The notes: generated from the letters alone by a model not told the origin. A stretch of 64,000 nt of DNA from Marinobacter qingdaonensis (GCF_034555935.1 NZ_JAYDCJ010000003.1:1488001-1552000), one strand, 5' to 3'; shown: positions 18,710 through 26,803, numbered from the stretch's first letter. Made by a program: numbers and translations.

Positions 18710-19489
18710 TCACACCCGATCCATAATCCCGCACAACGCATCCAACCCATCCGTCAACGCTGCCGGCCCCGGCTGAAGAATCAGCGGCGACTTGATCTCA
18801 TACAGGTGGCCGTTCCTCACCGCCGGAATCTCAACCCACCCCGGCCGCTCGGCCACCTGCTCCGGCCGAAACTTCCGCCCGCACCAGGAGCCGATGATGA
18901 TGTCCGGTTGGCGCTGGATGACGTCCTCGGGGTTCTCGATGATGCGTTCTTTGGCGCCGGGCTCGGCGGCCCGCTCCGGGAAGATGTCCTCGCCGCCGGC
19001 AATGCCGATCAGCTCCGACACCCAGCCGATGCCGGTGATCATCGGGTCGCCCCATTCCTCGAAGTAGACCCTTGGGCGGTTCGGTCGCGCTCGTTCGGCG
19101 CGGATGCGCTCAACCCGGTCGGACAGCGTTTGTGCGTAAGCGTCGGTTTGTTCGGCGAGACCCAGCATGCCGCCGAGTGTGCGGATCATGGAGAGGATGC
19201 CGGCGACGGTGCGCTGGTTGAAGATGTGCACGGCCACGCCGTGGCGCACCAGTTCGGCGGCGATGTCTGCCTGCATGTCGGAGAAACCCACCACCAGGTC
19301 TGGCTTCAGGTCTAGGATTTTCCCGATCTTGGCGGAGGTAAAGGCGGACACTTTGGGCTTTTCCTTCCGGGCGCGCTCGGGCCGTACGGTGAAGCCGGAG
19401 ATGCCGACGATACGGTCCTCGGCGCCGAGGGCGTAGAGGGCCTCGGTGGTTTCTTCGGTCAGGCAGACGATGCGTTGGGGATACTTCAT
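18710..19489 (-). CDS. BtuF-like cobalamin/iron-complex binding protein
   Basis: 259 aa, periplasmic-binding-protein family 2 (PF01497 type). Motifs: RIVCLTEETTEALYALGAED at the N-terminus, KILDLKPDLVVGFSD in the middle, QRQPDIIIGSWCGRKF later. No signal peptide is visible, so unlike BtuF of E. coli it looks cytoplasmic; related proteins without signal peptides are usually annotated as cobalamin-binding. No transporter genes or B12 riboswitch adjoin it. Its last 315 bp are duplicated at 13058-13372. Confidence 0.85.
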   Translation of the reverse strand: MKYPQRIVCLTEETTEALYALGAEDRIVGISGFTVRPERARKEKPKVSAFTSAKIGKILDLKPDLVVGFSDMQADIAAELVRHGVAVHIFNQRTVAGILSMIRTLGGMLGLAEQTDAYAQTLSDRVERIRAERARPNRPRVYFEEWGDPMITGIGWVSELIGIAGGEDIFPERAAEPGAKERIIENPEDVIQRQPDIIIGSWCGRKFRPEQVAERPGWVEIPAVRNGHLYEIKSPLILQPGPAALTDGLDALCGIMDRV

Positions 19490-19589
19490 AGGGAGCCGGG
19501 CTCTGGGAGATTGACGACGTTGACGGCGACTGAGGGGAGGTATTCTACTAGGGATAGCGGCATCATTTCTTTCGCGAAGGGAGGACGCT

Positions 19590-19856
19590 ATGGCGGGTGG
19601 ATGGTCAAGAGATGGGGCGGTGCAGGATCAAATTGACGCGAGTGTTGATGACGAAGTGCAACGCGCACGGAGTCAGCTAGGCAACGGCGAGAGCGCGCTC
19701 TACTGTGATGAGTGTGATGAGGCGATTCCCGAAGCTCGGCGCAAGGCCATTCCGGGCGTTCGGCTGTGCATTGCCTGTCAGGCCGCGCATGAGAAGCAGG
19801 AAACGACGGCGCGGGGCTTCAATCGCCGAGGCAGCAAGGACAGCCAGTTGAGGTAA
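19590..19856 (+). CDS. DksA/TraR-type zinc finger protein (YbiI-like)
   Basis: 88 aa. The C4 zinc finger is CDECDEAIPEARRKAIPGVR with the second Cys pair in LCIACQ. A short helical N-terminus rich in Asp and Gln precedes it, much shorter than the coiled coil of DksA. Such mini-DksA proteins may touch RNA polymerase through its secondary channel, but the short coiled coil makes that uncertain. RBS GGGAGGA sits before the ATG. Confidence 0.9.
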   Translation: MAGGWSRDGAVQDQIDASVDDEVQRARSQLGNGESALYCDECDEAIPEARRKAIPGVRLCIACQAAHEKQETTARGFNRRGSKDSQLR

Positions 19857-19985
19857 ACGTAGTTCCCGCCGTACAGACGCCATTGCCTGAGCATTCACGA
19901 GATGCGCAGGCTATGGCATGGCGCTAGCGTCGGCGAAACCAGTCAATCTGCACTTAAGATCATTAAGCGCTGAAGGGAGCACAGC

Positions 19986-20159
19986 TTAGTGACTGGTGGA
20001 CAGCTTTGGCAGCTTCACCTGGAAGAAGGATTTGATGCTGGCTTTCAGTGACGCCGCCATCTGCGCAATGTGTTCATTACGCTCTTGCACCGCGAGCTGG
20101 GTGTAGTAGTCCACGTCGATAGTGCCGTGTTCGTTCAGTTTCGGAGCTTTATAACTCAT
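19986..20159 (-). CDS. Small conserved-looking 57-aa protein divergent from the LysR gene
   Basis: 57 aa, read directly from the minus strand: starts MSYKAPKLNEHGTIDVDYYT and ends PKLSTSH. It is hydrophilic with a predicted amphipathic helix containing LAVQERNEHIAQMAASLKA. No name can be given with confidence. Divergent from the LysR-type gene at 20286 with a 126-bp shared control region, the classic layout of a LysR regulator and its target. Codon use is normal for the window. Confidence 0.6.
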   Translation of the reverse strand: MSYKAPKLNEHGTIDVDYYTQLAVQERNEHIAQMAASLKASIKSFFQVKLPKLSTSH

Positions 20160-20172
20160 GGTGTTGTGTCCT

Positions 20173-20280
20173 CAGTCGAGAATTGCATGTTTTTCGTACG
20201 GCTTATGGTAGTGAGTATGAGGCTGTTGAAAAAGCGATCGTTTCTCAACAGAATGGTGAATTAATCTCATCAGTCGAGAA
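20173..20280. promoter_or_regulatory. Repeated CAGTCGAGAA boxes and quasi-palindrome in divergent promoter region
   Basis: CAGTCGAGAA occurs at 20173-20182 and again at 20271-20280, once close to each divergent start, 98 bp apart. Between them, 20223-20251 is a quasi-palindrome with CTGTTGA and TCAACAG ends and a GCGATCG centre. These are candidate operators for the LysR regulator or traces of a duplication. Seen directly; role inferred. Confidence 0.35.
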
Positions 20281-20285
20281 ATGTT

Positions 20286-21164
20286 ATGCGCCACCTGCCA
20301 CCCCTCAACGCGCTTCGGGTATTTGAGTCAGCCGCCAGGAACCTCAGCTTTTCCGAAGCTGGTAAGGAATTGTACGTAACGTCATCCGCGGTCAGTCATC
20401 AAATTAAGACGCTTGAAGAAAATTTGGGACTTGCACTCTTTGATCGAAGCCGGCGAACGGTGGCGTTGACCCCGGCAGGCGAGCAATACCTCACGTCTGT
20501 GAGGCACGCGTTCGACGAGATTGAGATGGCCACTCAACGACTGACGGCGAACCAGGAATCCAATGTCGTCAAGATCAGCGTCGCCCCCAACTTCCTGACC
20601 CGCTGGCTGATGCCCCGCATGGCGCGATTCCAGGCCTTGTACCCCGATATCGAGCTGGAAATTAACGCGTCCATGGGCTTGCTGGATTTCGACCGCACCA
20701 GTACCGATATGGCGGTCTATTTCGGGAGTGGTGAATGGGATGACATCGAAGTGCATTTTCTGCGCAGAGTGATGCTGGTGCCGGTGTGTAGTCCGCAGCT
20801 GTTGGAGGGTGAGATACCGCTGGAAAAGCCTGAAGACTTGGCCAACCACACGTTGATCTATGTCAGCAAGCGGAAGTGGGAGTGGGAGAACTGGCTGCAA
20901 CAGGCAGGCATGGATTTTATATCCGCCCGGGGTAGTCTGCAGATGTCCAGTGGGCAACTGGCCACGGCGGCGGCCCAGGAGGGCCTGGGAGTTGCGTTGG
21001 CTGATAGCACGCTGACGTCCCGTGAGATTAAATCGGGGCAGTTGGTGGTGCCTTTCGACATTCAGCTCGACACGAATCGGGCCTTCTATCTGGTCTACCG
21101 CAAGCAACGTCCGCTGACCGTCGGGATGAAAGCCTTCAAGGAGTGGCTGATGAGCGAGATGTAG
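20286..21164 (+). CDS. LysR-family regulator, GcvA-like
   Basis: 292 aa. The winged helix-turn-helix at residues 1-65 is typical of the GcvA branch: PPLNALRVFESAARNLSFSE, then ELYVTSSAVSHQIKTLE. The effector domain includes RWLMPRMARFQALYPDIELE. GcvA homologues control glycine cleavage in E. coli but beta-lactamase or unrelated genes elsewhere. The likely target is the small divergent gene at 19986. The stop is followed at once by a broken thioredoxin sequence. Confidence 0.92.
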   Translation: MRHLPPLNALRVFESAARNLSFSEAGKELYVTSSAVSHQIKTLEENLGLALFDRSRRTVALTPAGEQYLTSVRHAFDEIEMATQRLTANQESNVVKISVAPNFLTRWLMPRMARFQALYPDIELEINASMGLLDFDRTSTDMAVYFGSGEWDDIEVHFLRRVMLVPVCSPQLLEGEIPLEKPEDLANHTLIYVSKRKWEWENWLQQAGMDFISARGSLQMSSGQLATAAAQEGLGVALADSTLTSREIKSGQLVVPFDIQLDTNRAFYLVYRKQRPLTVGMKAFKEWLMSEM

Positions 21165-21165
21165 G

Positions 21166-21430
21166 GCAACTGTGCTCGCTTCAGTGGGCCAGCTCCGGCC
21201 CCTGTAAGATGATGGCACCGCAGTTTGAGCAGGCGGCGAACGATTGGCGAGGCAAGGTGCACTTTGCCAAACTCAATACCGAGCAGGTGCCCGGTCCCTC
21301 TGGCCAGTTTGGTATTCGCAGCATACCGACACTGATCCTGTTCCAGAACGGCCAGGAAGTCGCCCGCCAGAGCGGCGCCATGAATCAAGCCCAGATCAGC
21401 CAGTGGCTGCAGTCCCAGGGCATTGGTTAA
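21166..21430 (+). pseudogene. Thioredoxin remnant lacking its N-terminus and first active-site Cys
   Basis: Directly after the LysR stop codon, the frame reads QLCSLQWASSGPCKMMAPQF and on through KVHFAKLNTEQ, FGIRSIPTLILFQNGQEVAR to the end of a thioredoxin fold. The N-terminal beta-alpha unit is missing and the WCGPC motif is reduced to SSGPC, so the CxxC pair is destroyed. An ATG at 21143, inside the LysR gene, could start a 95-aa product. Best explained by a deletion joining the LysR gene to the inside of a thioredoxin gene. Confidence 0.75.
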
Positions 21431-21620
21431 CACCACACTGAAAGCTCTATCCCAAACGGAAAAACAGGTTGTTCTGTTCTACTACAGCGACAGTGATGAG
21501 CAGGACCCGCGTTATTTGCTAGTTGCCGAAGTCGGCCACAAATTTACCAATTGTGATACCAACACCCGCCATCCCAGAATCGGGAAAATCAGGACGAATA
21601 TGTCGTCTTGGCTTCTTTGA
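21423..21620 (+). pseudogene. Internally deleted FKBP-type isomerase copy
   Basis: The frame reads EKQVVLFYYSDSDEQ then directly DPRYLLVAEVGHKFTNCDTN. Both parts match the intact FKBP protein encoded at 22637 (NQVVLFHYSVRDEQ and GPRHVVVAKVGHKFADVDTN), but the 80 or so residues between them are gone. The junction GAGCAGGAC (21498-21506) corresponds to the two GARCAGGGC sequences at 22688 and 22937 of the intact gene. The C-terminal part diverges and ends early. Not functional as an isomerase. Confidence 0.8.
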
Positions 21621-21634
21621 GGGAAAGGGCGAAC

Positions 21635-22231
21635 TTATAGGTTTTCGCTAGCACTTTTCAGCAGATGCGGAGGCACGCGCACTCCTTCAAAGGTCGTGCC
21701 CAGGTGTGAACTGTTGACCTTAAAGGTGGCGATGAAAGGTGCATCGGGTAGGCGGTGCCAGAATTTTTCCGGCAGACAGAATTCGAATGCGAAGCTGTCA
21801 AACTTATCGAGTGAGAGTTGATGGTCGCAGGAATAGCGGCCGCTGCCCAACGTACGGGTGACTTGATACTGCACGATCGCAGGTTCACTGACCAGGGAAG
21901 TCCAAAGTCGTGGCAGGGAGTATCCCATTGCCAGATGAAGCATAACCCAGAGTATAAGAGGACAGGAGACTAGGGTGAGCCCTTTCTTGATGCGGCTATA
22001 TTGATGCCAGGGGTGGCCAGGATTGATTTTGCGGGTCCGTGCCAGATAAATCACCCATCCTGAAAAAAGGAGAACGGAGGTAGCAGAGAGATACAGTGAC
22101 AGGGTGCAGACCCAGGGAGCGGGCAGGAAATTCTTCGGCCCGACAATTGGAAAGCCGCCGAGGATGGCGATTGCAATCAATATAGAGTGCAGCAAGTGTT
22201 GCTGCCACGGGTTAGTCGCGCGGTCGGTCAC
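21635..22231 (-). CDS. Hypothetical membrane protein
   Basis: 198 aa using GTG 22229-22231, which has AGGAGG about 10 nt upstream; an upstream in-frame ATG at 22291 would add 20 residues but lacks an RBS. Three hydrophobic segments lie in the first 120 residues (HSILIAIAILGGFPIVG, TLSLYLSATSVLLFSGWVIY, LTLVSCPLILWVMLHLAM), followed by a soluble domain of about 80 residues. No family recognised. Base composition is clearly more AT-rich than neighbouring genes, suggesting it is a recent arrival. Confidence 0.65.
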   Translation of the reverse strand: MTDRATNPWQQHLLHSILIAIAILGGFPIVGPKNFLPAPWVCTLSLYLSATSVLLFSGWVIYLARTRKINPGHPWHQYSRIKKGLTLVSCPLILWVMLHLAMGYSLPRLWTSLVSEPAIVQYQVTRTLGSGRYSCDHQLSLDKFDSFAFEFCLPEKFWHRLPDAPFIATFKVNSSHLGTTFEGVRVPPHLLKSASENL

Positions 22232-22636
22232 GATGGTGTTTTCCTCCTGAAAATGGCGCTGGCTCCTTGCCTTTGCCCGAGAGCCTATCAAAAGTTTGAT
22301 TCGAACTATGAGACTGGGCTGTCAGTTTGTGACCTTGACGATGGTCGCCTATTCCTGCCGCTATAATTACTCGGGATGCCGACCAACACTGATTGGCTCG
22401 CGATATCGTTGCCCTTGTGATTCCGCCAATTGGTTGCGTTGAACTGCATAAAATCAGGGCAAGGTTATTCTCGGATCCCAAAGGCATTGGTAATCCTGTT
22501 TGCCTGATTGACCGCTATTTCTCACTGATAGCGATCAACCGCCGAGACTGACTGCGTCGGTAAAGCCGTGCTTTACCCAGCAAGCTTCGCCATTGCTGGC
22601 TATAATGGCGGACTTTGAACTAGTGCAGAGAGCTCT
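22232..22636. other. Divergent spacer between the membrane protein and FKBP genes
   Basis: About 400 bp without a convincing gene. A minus-strand frame at 22212-22487 has no family features and atypical composition and was not accepted. Presumably holds the two divergent promoters. Confidence 0.4.
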
Positions 22637-23119
22637 ATGGCAATTGAAAAGAATCAGGTGGTTTTGTTCCACTACAGCGTCCGTGATGAACAGGGCAGCG
22701 AGGTTGAAAACTCCCGCGGCGGCGAGCCGAACGCCTACCTGCATGGGCACGGCGGCATCATCAAAGGCCTGGAGGAAGCTCTGGAAGGGCGTGAAGCGGG
22801 AGATACCTTCAGCGTCACCGTCGGCCCGGAGAAGGCTTACGGCCCGCGCAAGGACGACGCCATCCAGCGCGTGCCGATCAAGCATCTGATGGGCGCCAAG
22901 CGCTGGAAGGCGGGCATGATTGCCCAGGTGCGTACCGAGCAGGGCCCGCGCCATGTAGTGGTCGCCAAAGTCGGGCACAAGTTTGCCGATGTCGACACCA
23001 ACCACCCGATGGCGGGTCGAACCCTGACCTTTGACATCGAGGTTGTTGACGTCCGGGACGCGGATGCCGAAGAACTCGCTCACGGCCACGTGCATGGGCC
23101 GGGTGGGCATCACCACTGA
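22637..23119 (+). CDS. SlyD-like FKBP peptidyl-prolyl isomerase
   Basis: 160 aa. FKBP core with VVLFHYSVRDEQG, YLHGHGGIIKGLEEALEG and VGPEKAYGPRKDD, then the SlyD-type inserted flap, returning at NHPMAGRTLTFDIEVVDV. The C-terminus ends GHVHGPGGHHH, a short His-rich metal-binding tail. A cytoplasmic folding helper; the His tail hints at a link to nickel handling, which would suit a urease-producing cell, but that is inference. A broken relative lies 1.2 kb upstream. Confidence 0.93.
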   Translation: MAIEKNQVVLFHYSVRDEQGSEVENSRGGEPNAYLHGHGGIIKGLEEALEGREAGDTFSVTVGPEKAYGPRKDDAIQRVPIKHLMGAKRWKAGMIAQVRTEQGPRHVVVAKVGHKFADVDTNHPMAGRTLTFDIEVVDVRDADAEELAHGHVHGPGGHHH

Positions 23120-23174
23120 GGCCGAGGGATAGAAAATCCGGGGCGTGAGCCAGCCAGGCGCCGCCCCGATCAGG

Positions 23175-23480
23175 TTACTCGTCTGAGCTCATGCCGGACG
23201 ATGATTTCATGTCGTCCTTCTTCTTCATGCCGGAGTGGTCGCCGGAACCCGAGCCCTGTTGGTCATCCATGCCCGTGGTGTCTGTTTCGTTGTATTTGGA
23301 CTTTTCCGCGCCCTCGTGAAGCTCAGGATCCCCGCTCGCGGGCTTGGCATGTTCGTCCATATCCTGTTCGCCCAGATCGGGATTGTCATTACCGTGGTGT
23401 GAGGCGAACACAGTGGCCGAACCCAGGGTGATGGCGGGCGCCACCAGGGCATAAAACGCGAGTGCACGTAGCTTTTTCAT
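23175..23480 (-). CDS. Small secreted acidic low-complexity protein
   Basis: 101 aa. Signal peptide ends near VFASHH. The mature part is low-complexity, rich in Asp, Glu, Lys, Ser, Gly and Met, with no Cys, and probably disordered. No family recognised. RBS AAGGAGAAC lies directly before the ATG. Convergent with the FKBP gene. It may be a stress-related or metal-buffering periplasmic peptide, but nothing in the sequence proves it. Confidence 0.7.
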   Translation of the reverse strand: MKKLRALAFYALVAPAITLGSATVFASHHGNDNPDLGEQDMDEHAKPASGDPELHEGAEKSKYNETDTTGMDDQQGSGSGDHSGMKKKDDMKSSSGMSSDE

Positions 23481-23723
23481 CTTGTTCTCCTTCAGATACG
23501 ATGTCTCGAGGCATGAAGCGTTCTCATCGAGCGCTTCGTCGCTGCGTCTCTGCTGCTTATTTCAGTGGCGTTCGCTCGTTACTGGGACTGAAATGCAGAG
23601 ATCCGGATAACTAAGTACGCCCGGTTTGGAAAATGGTGCTTATCAACCGGGCAGAAATCTTGTCGGGTGCAGGCTTCAGTGAGGCATTCTCTTTCCGCAC
23701 AACAGGTGAGCAAAGGCTGAACC

Positions 23724-24179
23724 ATGAACATCGGCGTGATCGCAGATACCCACAGCAAAATGCGCCCCGAAGCCTTGGAGGCGCTGGCAGGCTCGGAGCT
23801 GATCCTGCACGCCGGTGACGTCGGGCGGGACGATGTGCTGGAGGCGCTGGAAGCAATCGCGCCGGTGGTGGCGATTCGCGGCAACATCGACAAAGCCGGT
23901 CGCGCCGCAACCCTGCCGGATAGTGAGGAATTGGAGTTCCTCGGCCACGCCTTCTACATGCTGCACGACGTCAAAACCCTCGATCTCGATCCCCGGGGCC
24001 GCTACCGCGTGGTGATCGCCGGCCATTCCCACAAACCCCGCAACGAATGGATCGATGACGTCCTCTACTTCAACCCTGGAGGCGCCGGGCCCCGGCGCTT
24101 CACGCTGCCGATTACGGTGGGGCGGTTGGTGGTGAGCGAGGCTGGTGTGGCTGGGGAGATTATTGAGCTGCCGGTGTGA
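23724..24179 (+). CDS. YfcE/MJ0936-type metallophosphoesterase
   Basis: 151 aa. The dimetal phosphodiesterase motifs are all present: IADTHSK (D-x-H), LHAGDVG (GD), IRGNID (GN-D variant of GNHD), and IAGHSHKP (GH-x-H). Soluble single-domain enzyme. Relatives cleave phosphodiester bonds in vitro; the physiological substrate is unclear. Stands alone between the small secreted protein and the PAAR gene. Confidence 0.93.
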   Translation: MNIGVIADTHSKMRPEALEALAGSELILHAGDVGRDDVLEALEAIAPVVAIRGNIDKAGRAATLPDSEELEFLGHAFYMLHDVKTLDLDPRGRYRVVIAGHSHKPRNEWIDDVLYFNPGGAGPRRFTLPITVGRLVVSEAGVAGEIIELPV

Positions 24180-24355
24180 GTGCTCTGTTTCCAGCAATGG
24201 TTGTGGCCTGAATTTGCCCATTCAGGTTCGAAAAGTTCGGCACATCTTTTTTCATGAAACTCGCTTAGCGTGACGCACTCGGTAGCCATTGAAGGCAACC
24301 TGCGACAAGATCGTGAATTCTCCCTCAAGGACTGAAGGAGCCATGGAGCAAAGGA

Positions 24356-25846
24356 ATGACTAAAAGCGTCGTTTTACTGGGCGACCTGGGCACGGATCAC
24401 GCCGGGTTCCCACCAACGCCGGTGATCGCCGGTTCACCGGATGTGTTGATCGACGGCAAACCGGTTGCCCGGGTTGGCGATCCTCTCGCGCCACACACCA
24501 AACCCAAGCATTCGACCCACCCCCGCACGATTGCGGCCGGCTCTGCCACGGTCCTGATCAACGGTATCCCCGCGGCGGTGACCGGCGGCGCGATTTCATG
24601 TGGCGGTGTCACCATGGGGAGTGGCAGTGTGATCATCGGTGATACCCATTCGCCCGCCCGATTCTCCGGTTTGTCTCCGCGTCCGGTAACCCAGGCGTCC
24701 AGGTTGGCGCCTTCCGCAAAGCGTGCGATTGCTAACCAAACCCCAGAGCCCCAGCGGGCTCTTAAGCACGAAGCGCTGGCCGAGAGCGGCCGTGGTGGGA
24801 TAGCGGGTAGTACGGCTGTGTCTGGCCTGGCTGCTGGGCGTTCGGATAGCCCAACGCAGAAGGCCAGTGTGGAGCCAGGTTTTCACGTGGTTCAACGCCC
24901 GATGAACCGGAATGCCCTGCTGGCAGCTCTTTATGGTGATGCTTCCGCCAAGCCGGACAGCTTTGACCGTTTGAACCCCGGTTTGGGCGACCAGGTGCTC
25001 CCCGGTGAGATGATTGTTCTGGGTGACCCGGAGGCGAGCGCCTGCACTCTGGAAGAAGCGGATCTGATGGCCGTGGCCGAGCAGGTGAATGCCAAGGTGC
25101 GCTCGCTCAGTGCGGACGAGGCGCAGTTCCTCATCAAGCATTACGATCTATTGGAAGTCATCACCTCGACCAGCTCCGCAGGGCTTGGCGCTGGAGCAGT
25201 AATGGTCGCCAAGCAGCTCGATCACATCAAGGCAACGTTGATGGAGGTGGAGCGCCTGCATCAGGACAGCTACCGCAAGCATGGGCACCTGAACCATTCG
25301 GATTTCTTCGAAAAGCGCCGGGCGCTGTTCAAGAAGCTGGATTTCGCTCTGGGGAGTTTGGCGAAACGGGGCATGTCCCTGGATGATGATCCAAAGCTCA
25401 AGCGGGCACTGGGGTTGTCGTCGAAGAGTATTGTTCGTCATTGGAACAAGGCAGGGGTTGGAAATATCCCCGGCTACGCCACGCACTACGAACGAGTGGC
25501 GGCGGGCTCAAAGTACGTTCGTGGGGTGGGGTACCTTGGGATTGCATTGGATTCGTCTATGTCTGCACTCAAGATTCGTGAGGCGTGTAGGTCGGGCAGA
25601 GGTAGGGAGTGCCAGGCAGTTACATACCAGGAAGGGGGGAAATTGGTTGGGACAAGCGTCTTCGGAGCCCTAGGGGGAACAGCTGCCGGTGCATGCACCA
25701 TGTTTGCCGTAACATCAGCAGGCATTGGCGGGATTGCCTGCGCCATACTGGTTGGAGGGGTAGGCGCGGCAGTGGGTGCCTCTGGGGGAGCCCAGGTGGG
25801 TGAGGCGTCGGGTGAACTACTTCGAGAATCAATTCATGAGCAGTGA
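24356..25846 (+). CDS. PAAR-domain type VI secretion cargo with LysM-like and membrane-active C-terminal regions
   Basis: 496 aa. Residues 1-100 are a PAAR domain (SPDVLIDGKPVARVGD, GSATVLINGIPAAVTGG, GSGSVIIGD), the cone that caps the VgrG spike. After a Ser/Ala-rich linker, residues 176-224 look like a degenerate LysM fold (FHVVQRP..LLAALYG..LNPGL..VLPGEMIVL). Residues 230-430 are helical. Residues 430-478 form a glycine-zipper hydrophobic hairpin, suggesting membrane insertion. The downstream overlapping membrane protein fits an immunity role. No vgrG or T6SS core gene is nearby, so this is an orphan cargo island. Toxicity is inferred. Confidence 0.8.
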   Translation: MTKSVVLLGDLGTDHAGFPPTPVIAGSPDVLIDGKPVARVGDPLAPHTKPKHSTHPRTIAAGSATVLINGIPAAVTGGAISCGGVTMGSGSVIIGDTHSPARFSGLSPRPVTQASRLAPSAKRAIANQTPEPQRALKHEALAESGRGGIAGSTAVSGLAAGRSDSPTQKASVEPGFHVVQRPMNRNALLAALYGDASAKPDSFDRLNPGLGDQVLPGEMIVLGDPEASACTLEEADLMAVAEQVNAKVRSLSADEAQFLIKHYDLLEVITSTSSAGLGAGAVMVAKQLDHIKATLMEVERLHQDSYRKHGHLNHSDFFEKRRALFKKLDFALGSLAKRGMSLDDDPKLKRALGLSSKSIVRHWNKAGVGNIPGYATHYERVAAGSKYVRGVGYLGIALDSSMSALKIREACRSGRGRECQAVTYQEGGKLVGTSVFGALGGTAAGACTMFAVTSAGIGGIACAILVGGVGAAVGASGGAQVGEASGELLRESIHEQ

Positions 25847-26234
25847 GTTATTAACCGCCGTTGCAGAGAAAATTATGGTTTTTTCTATGCTTGGAGGGTT
25901 TTTTCTGCTCATTTTGATTCTGACTTTTTTCTTCCCGAAAGTGAGAGAGATTGAAGGCCACATCTCGACACCGGGTAAACAGCTAGATGGCATCAGGATT
26001 ATTTGGGGGAATGGGCCTATTGGACGTTGGATGAGGGTGGTGCACGTCTATTTCTTCTTCGTCTTCCGAAATCTTCCTCGTATAGGCCCTAGGATTGAAT
26101 CCAGGATGGGGGATGAGCGCGAAGCTCTGCCAAACGGCCTGAAGCTCTGGGTGCTCTTGCCTGTCTCCATTCTTTTCATCTTAGGGGCCAGTTCGATTCT
26201 GGCGGCTTGGTATCTGGGAGTCTTCTCAAGCTAG
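25836..26234 (+). CDS. Candidate immunity protein, two-helix inner-membrane protein
   Basis: 132 aa including a start at ATG 25836, inside the last codons of the PAAR gene (11-nt overlap). One hydrophobic segment near residues 14-35 (VFSMLGGFFLLILILTFFFP) and one near 105-128 (LWVLLPVSILFILGASSILA), with a basic amphipathic region between. No family recognised. Overlap with a probable membrane-active effector and a membrane location make it the best candidate for its immunity protein. The sequence is visibly more AT-rich than flanking genes. Confidence 0.7.
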   Translation: MSSELLTAVAEKIMVFSMLGGFFLLILILTFFFPKVREIEGHISTPGKQLDGIRIIWGNGPIGRWMRVVHVYFFFVFRNLPRIGPRIESRMGDEREALPNGLKLWVLLPVSILFILGASSILAAWYLGVFSS

Positions 26235-26308
26235 CGCCTCACACCGTCTTTTTGATTCTCGCCTTACTGTTTTTCCTGTCAGGTTGGTATCTTGGGACAT
26301 TCGACTAG
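26231..26308 (+). pseudogene. C-terminal remnant of a second immunity-like gene
   Basis: In a different frame, just after the immunity gene, the sequence encodes APHTVFLILALLFFLSGWYL then GTFD and a stop at 26306-26308. This mirrors the end of the candidate immunity protein (LWVLLPVSILFILG..LAAWYLGVFSS). No start codon or upstream part remains. Tandem immunity genes are common next to T6SS effectors, and this looks like the leftover of one. Confidence 0.55.
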
Positions 26309-26353
26309 CGTAACGGGTCGTCCTTCTCCATTGACAACAACCAAGAGTACGCC

Positions 26354-26656
26354 ATGAAATATCTGATCGTCGGGATTATCGCCGTCATCGCCGCGTTTCT
26401 GATCTGGCGAAGCAAGCAAAGCACGAACCCTGCGGAGCAGGCCTGTGCCATAGCGATCGGCGAGCTCCTCAAGTCCAATCCGGATGCTGACCCCCAGTCC
26501 ATCGCCGACCTCTTTGTGCAGCATGAGATCGCGGGATCCCGGTGTCAGAGCGTGGGCCGGATGGTGATGCCGCAGTTGCGGAAAAACGGTCTGAAGCCTG
26601 AGGACGCCAGGATTGCGATGCGGCAGGTGAGGGCGGCCTACCCGCTGGTTCCCTAG
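26354..26656 (+). CDS. Small membrane-anchored protein of unknown function
   Basis: 100 aa. A single N-terminal hydrophobic segment (YLIVGIIAVIAAFLIW) is followed by a soluble part with two Cys (EQACAIAIGELL, GSRCQSVGRM) and basic helices. No family recognised. Same strand as the PAAR module and 120 bp downstream of the candidate immunity gene, so it may be an accessory of that island or unrelated. Weak purine-rich RBS before the ATG. Confidence 0.6.
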   Translation: MKYLIVGIIAVIAAFLIWRSKQSTNPAEQACAIAIGELLKSNPDADPQSIADLFVQHEIAGSRCQSVGRMVMPQLRKNGLKPEDARIAMRQVRAAYPLVP

Positions 26657-26803
26657 GGAAGGGCAAGCTGAATCTCGCTGACTTCGGCCGATGCAAGCGC
26701 TGGTCATCCCGGGCCGAAAGACGCGTTGTGACGGCTTCGTCGATCCAGGCGGTGCTTCCGGTGACATAATCCTGCCTTCCAGTAACACCCACGGAGCGAT
26801 GCC

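Noticed and set aside
18683..19589. Search for a cobalamin riboswitch near the BtuF-like gene
   Set aside because: No B12-box-like sequence was seen upstream of 19489.
22212..22487. 91-codon minus-strand frame before the FKBP gene
   Set aside because: No domain or signal features; overlaps the better-supported membrane protein start.
23620..23651. CCCGGTT/AACCGGG inverted repeat before the phosphodiesterase gene
   Set aside because: Only 7 bp with an 18-nt loop and no other copy seen; too weak to call an operator or terminator.
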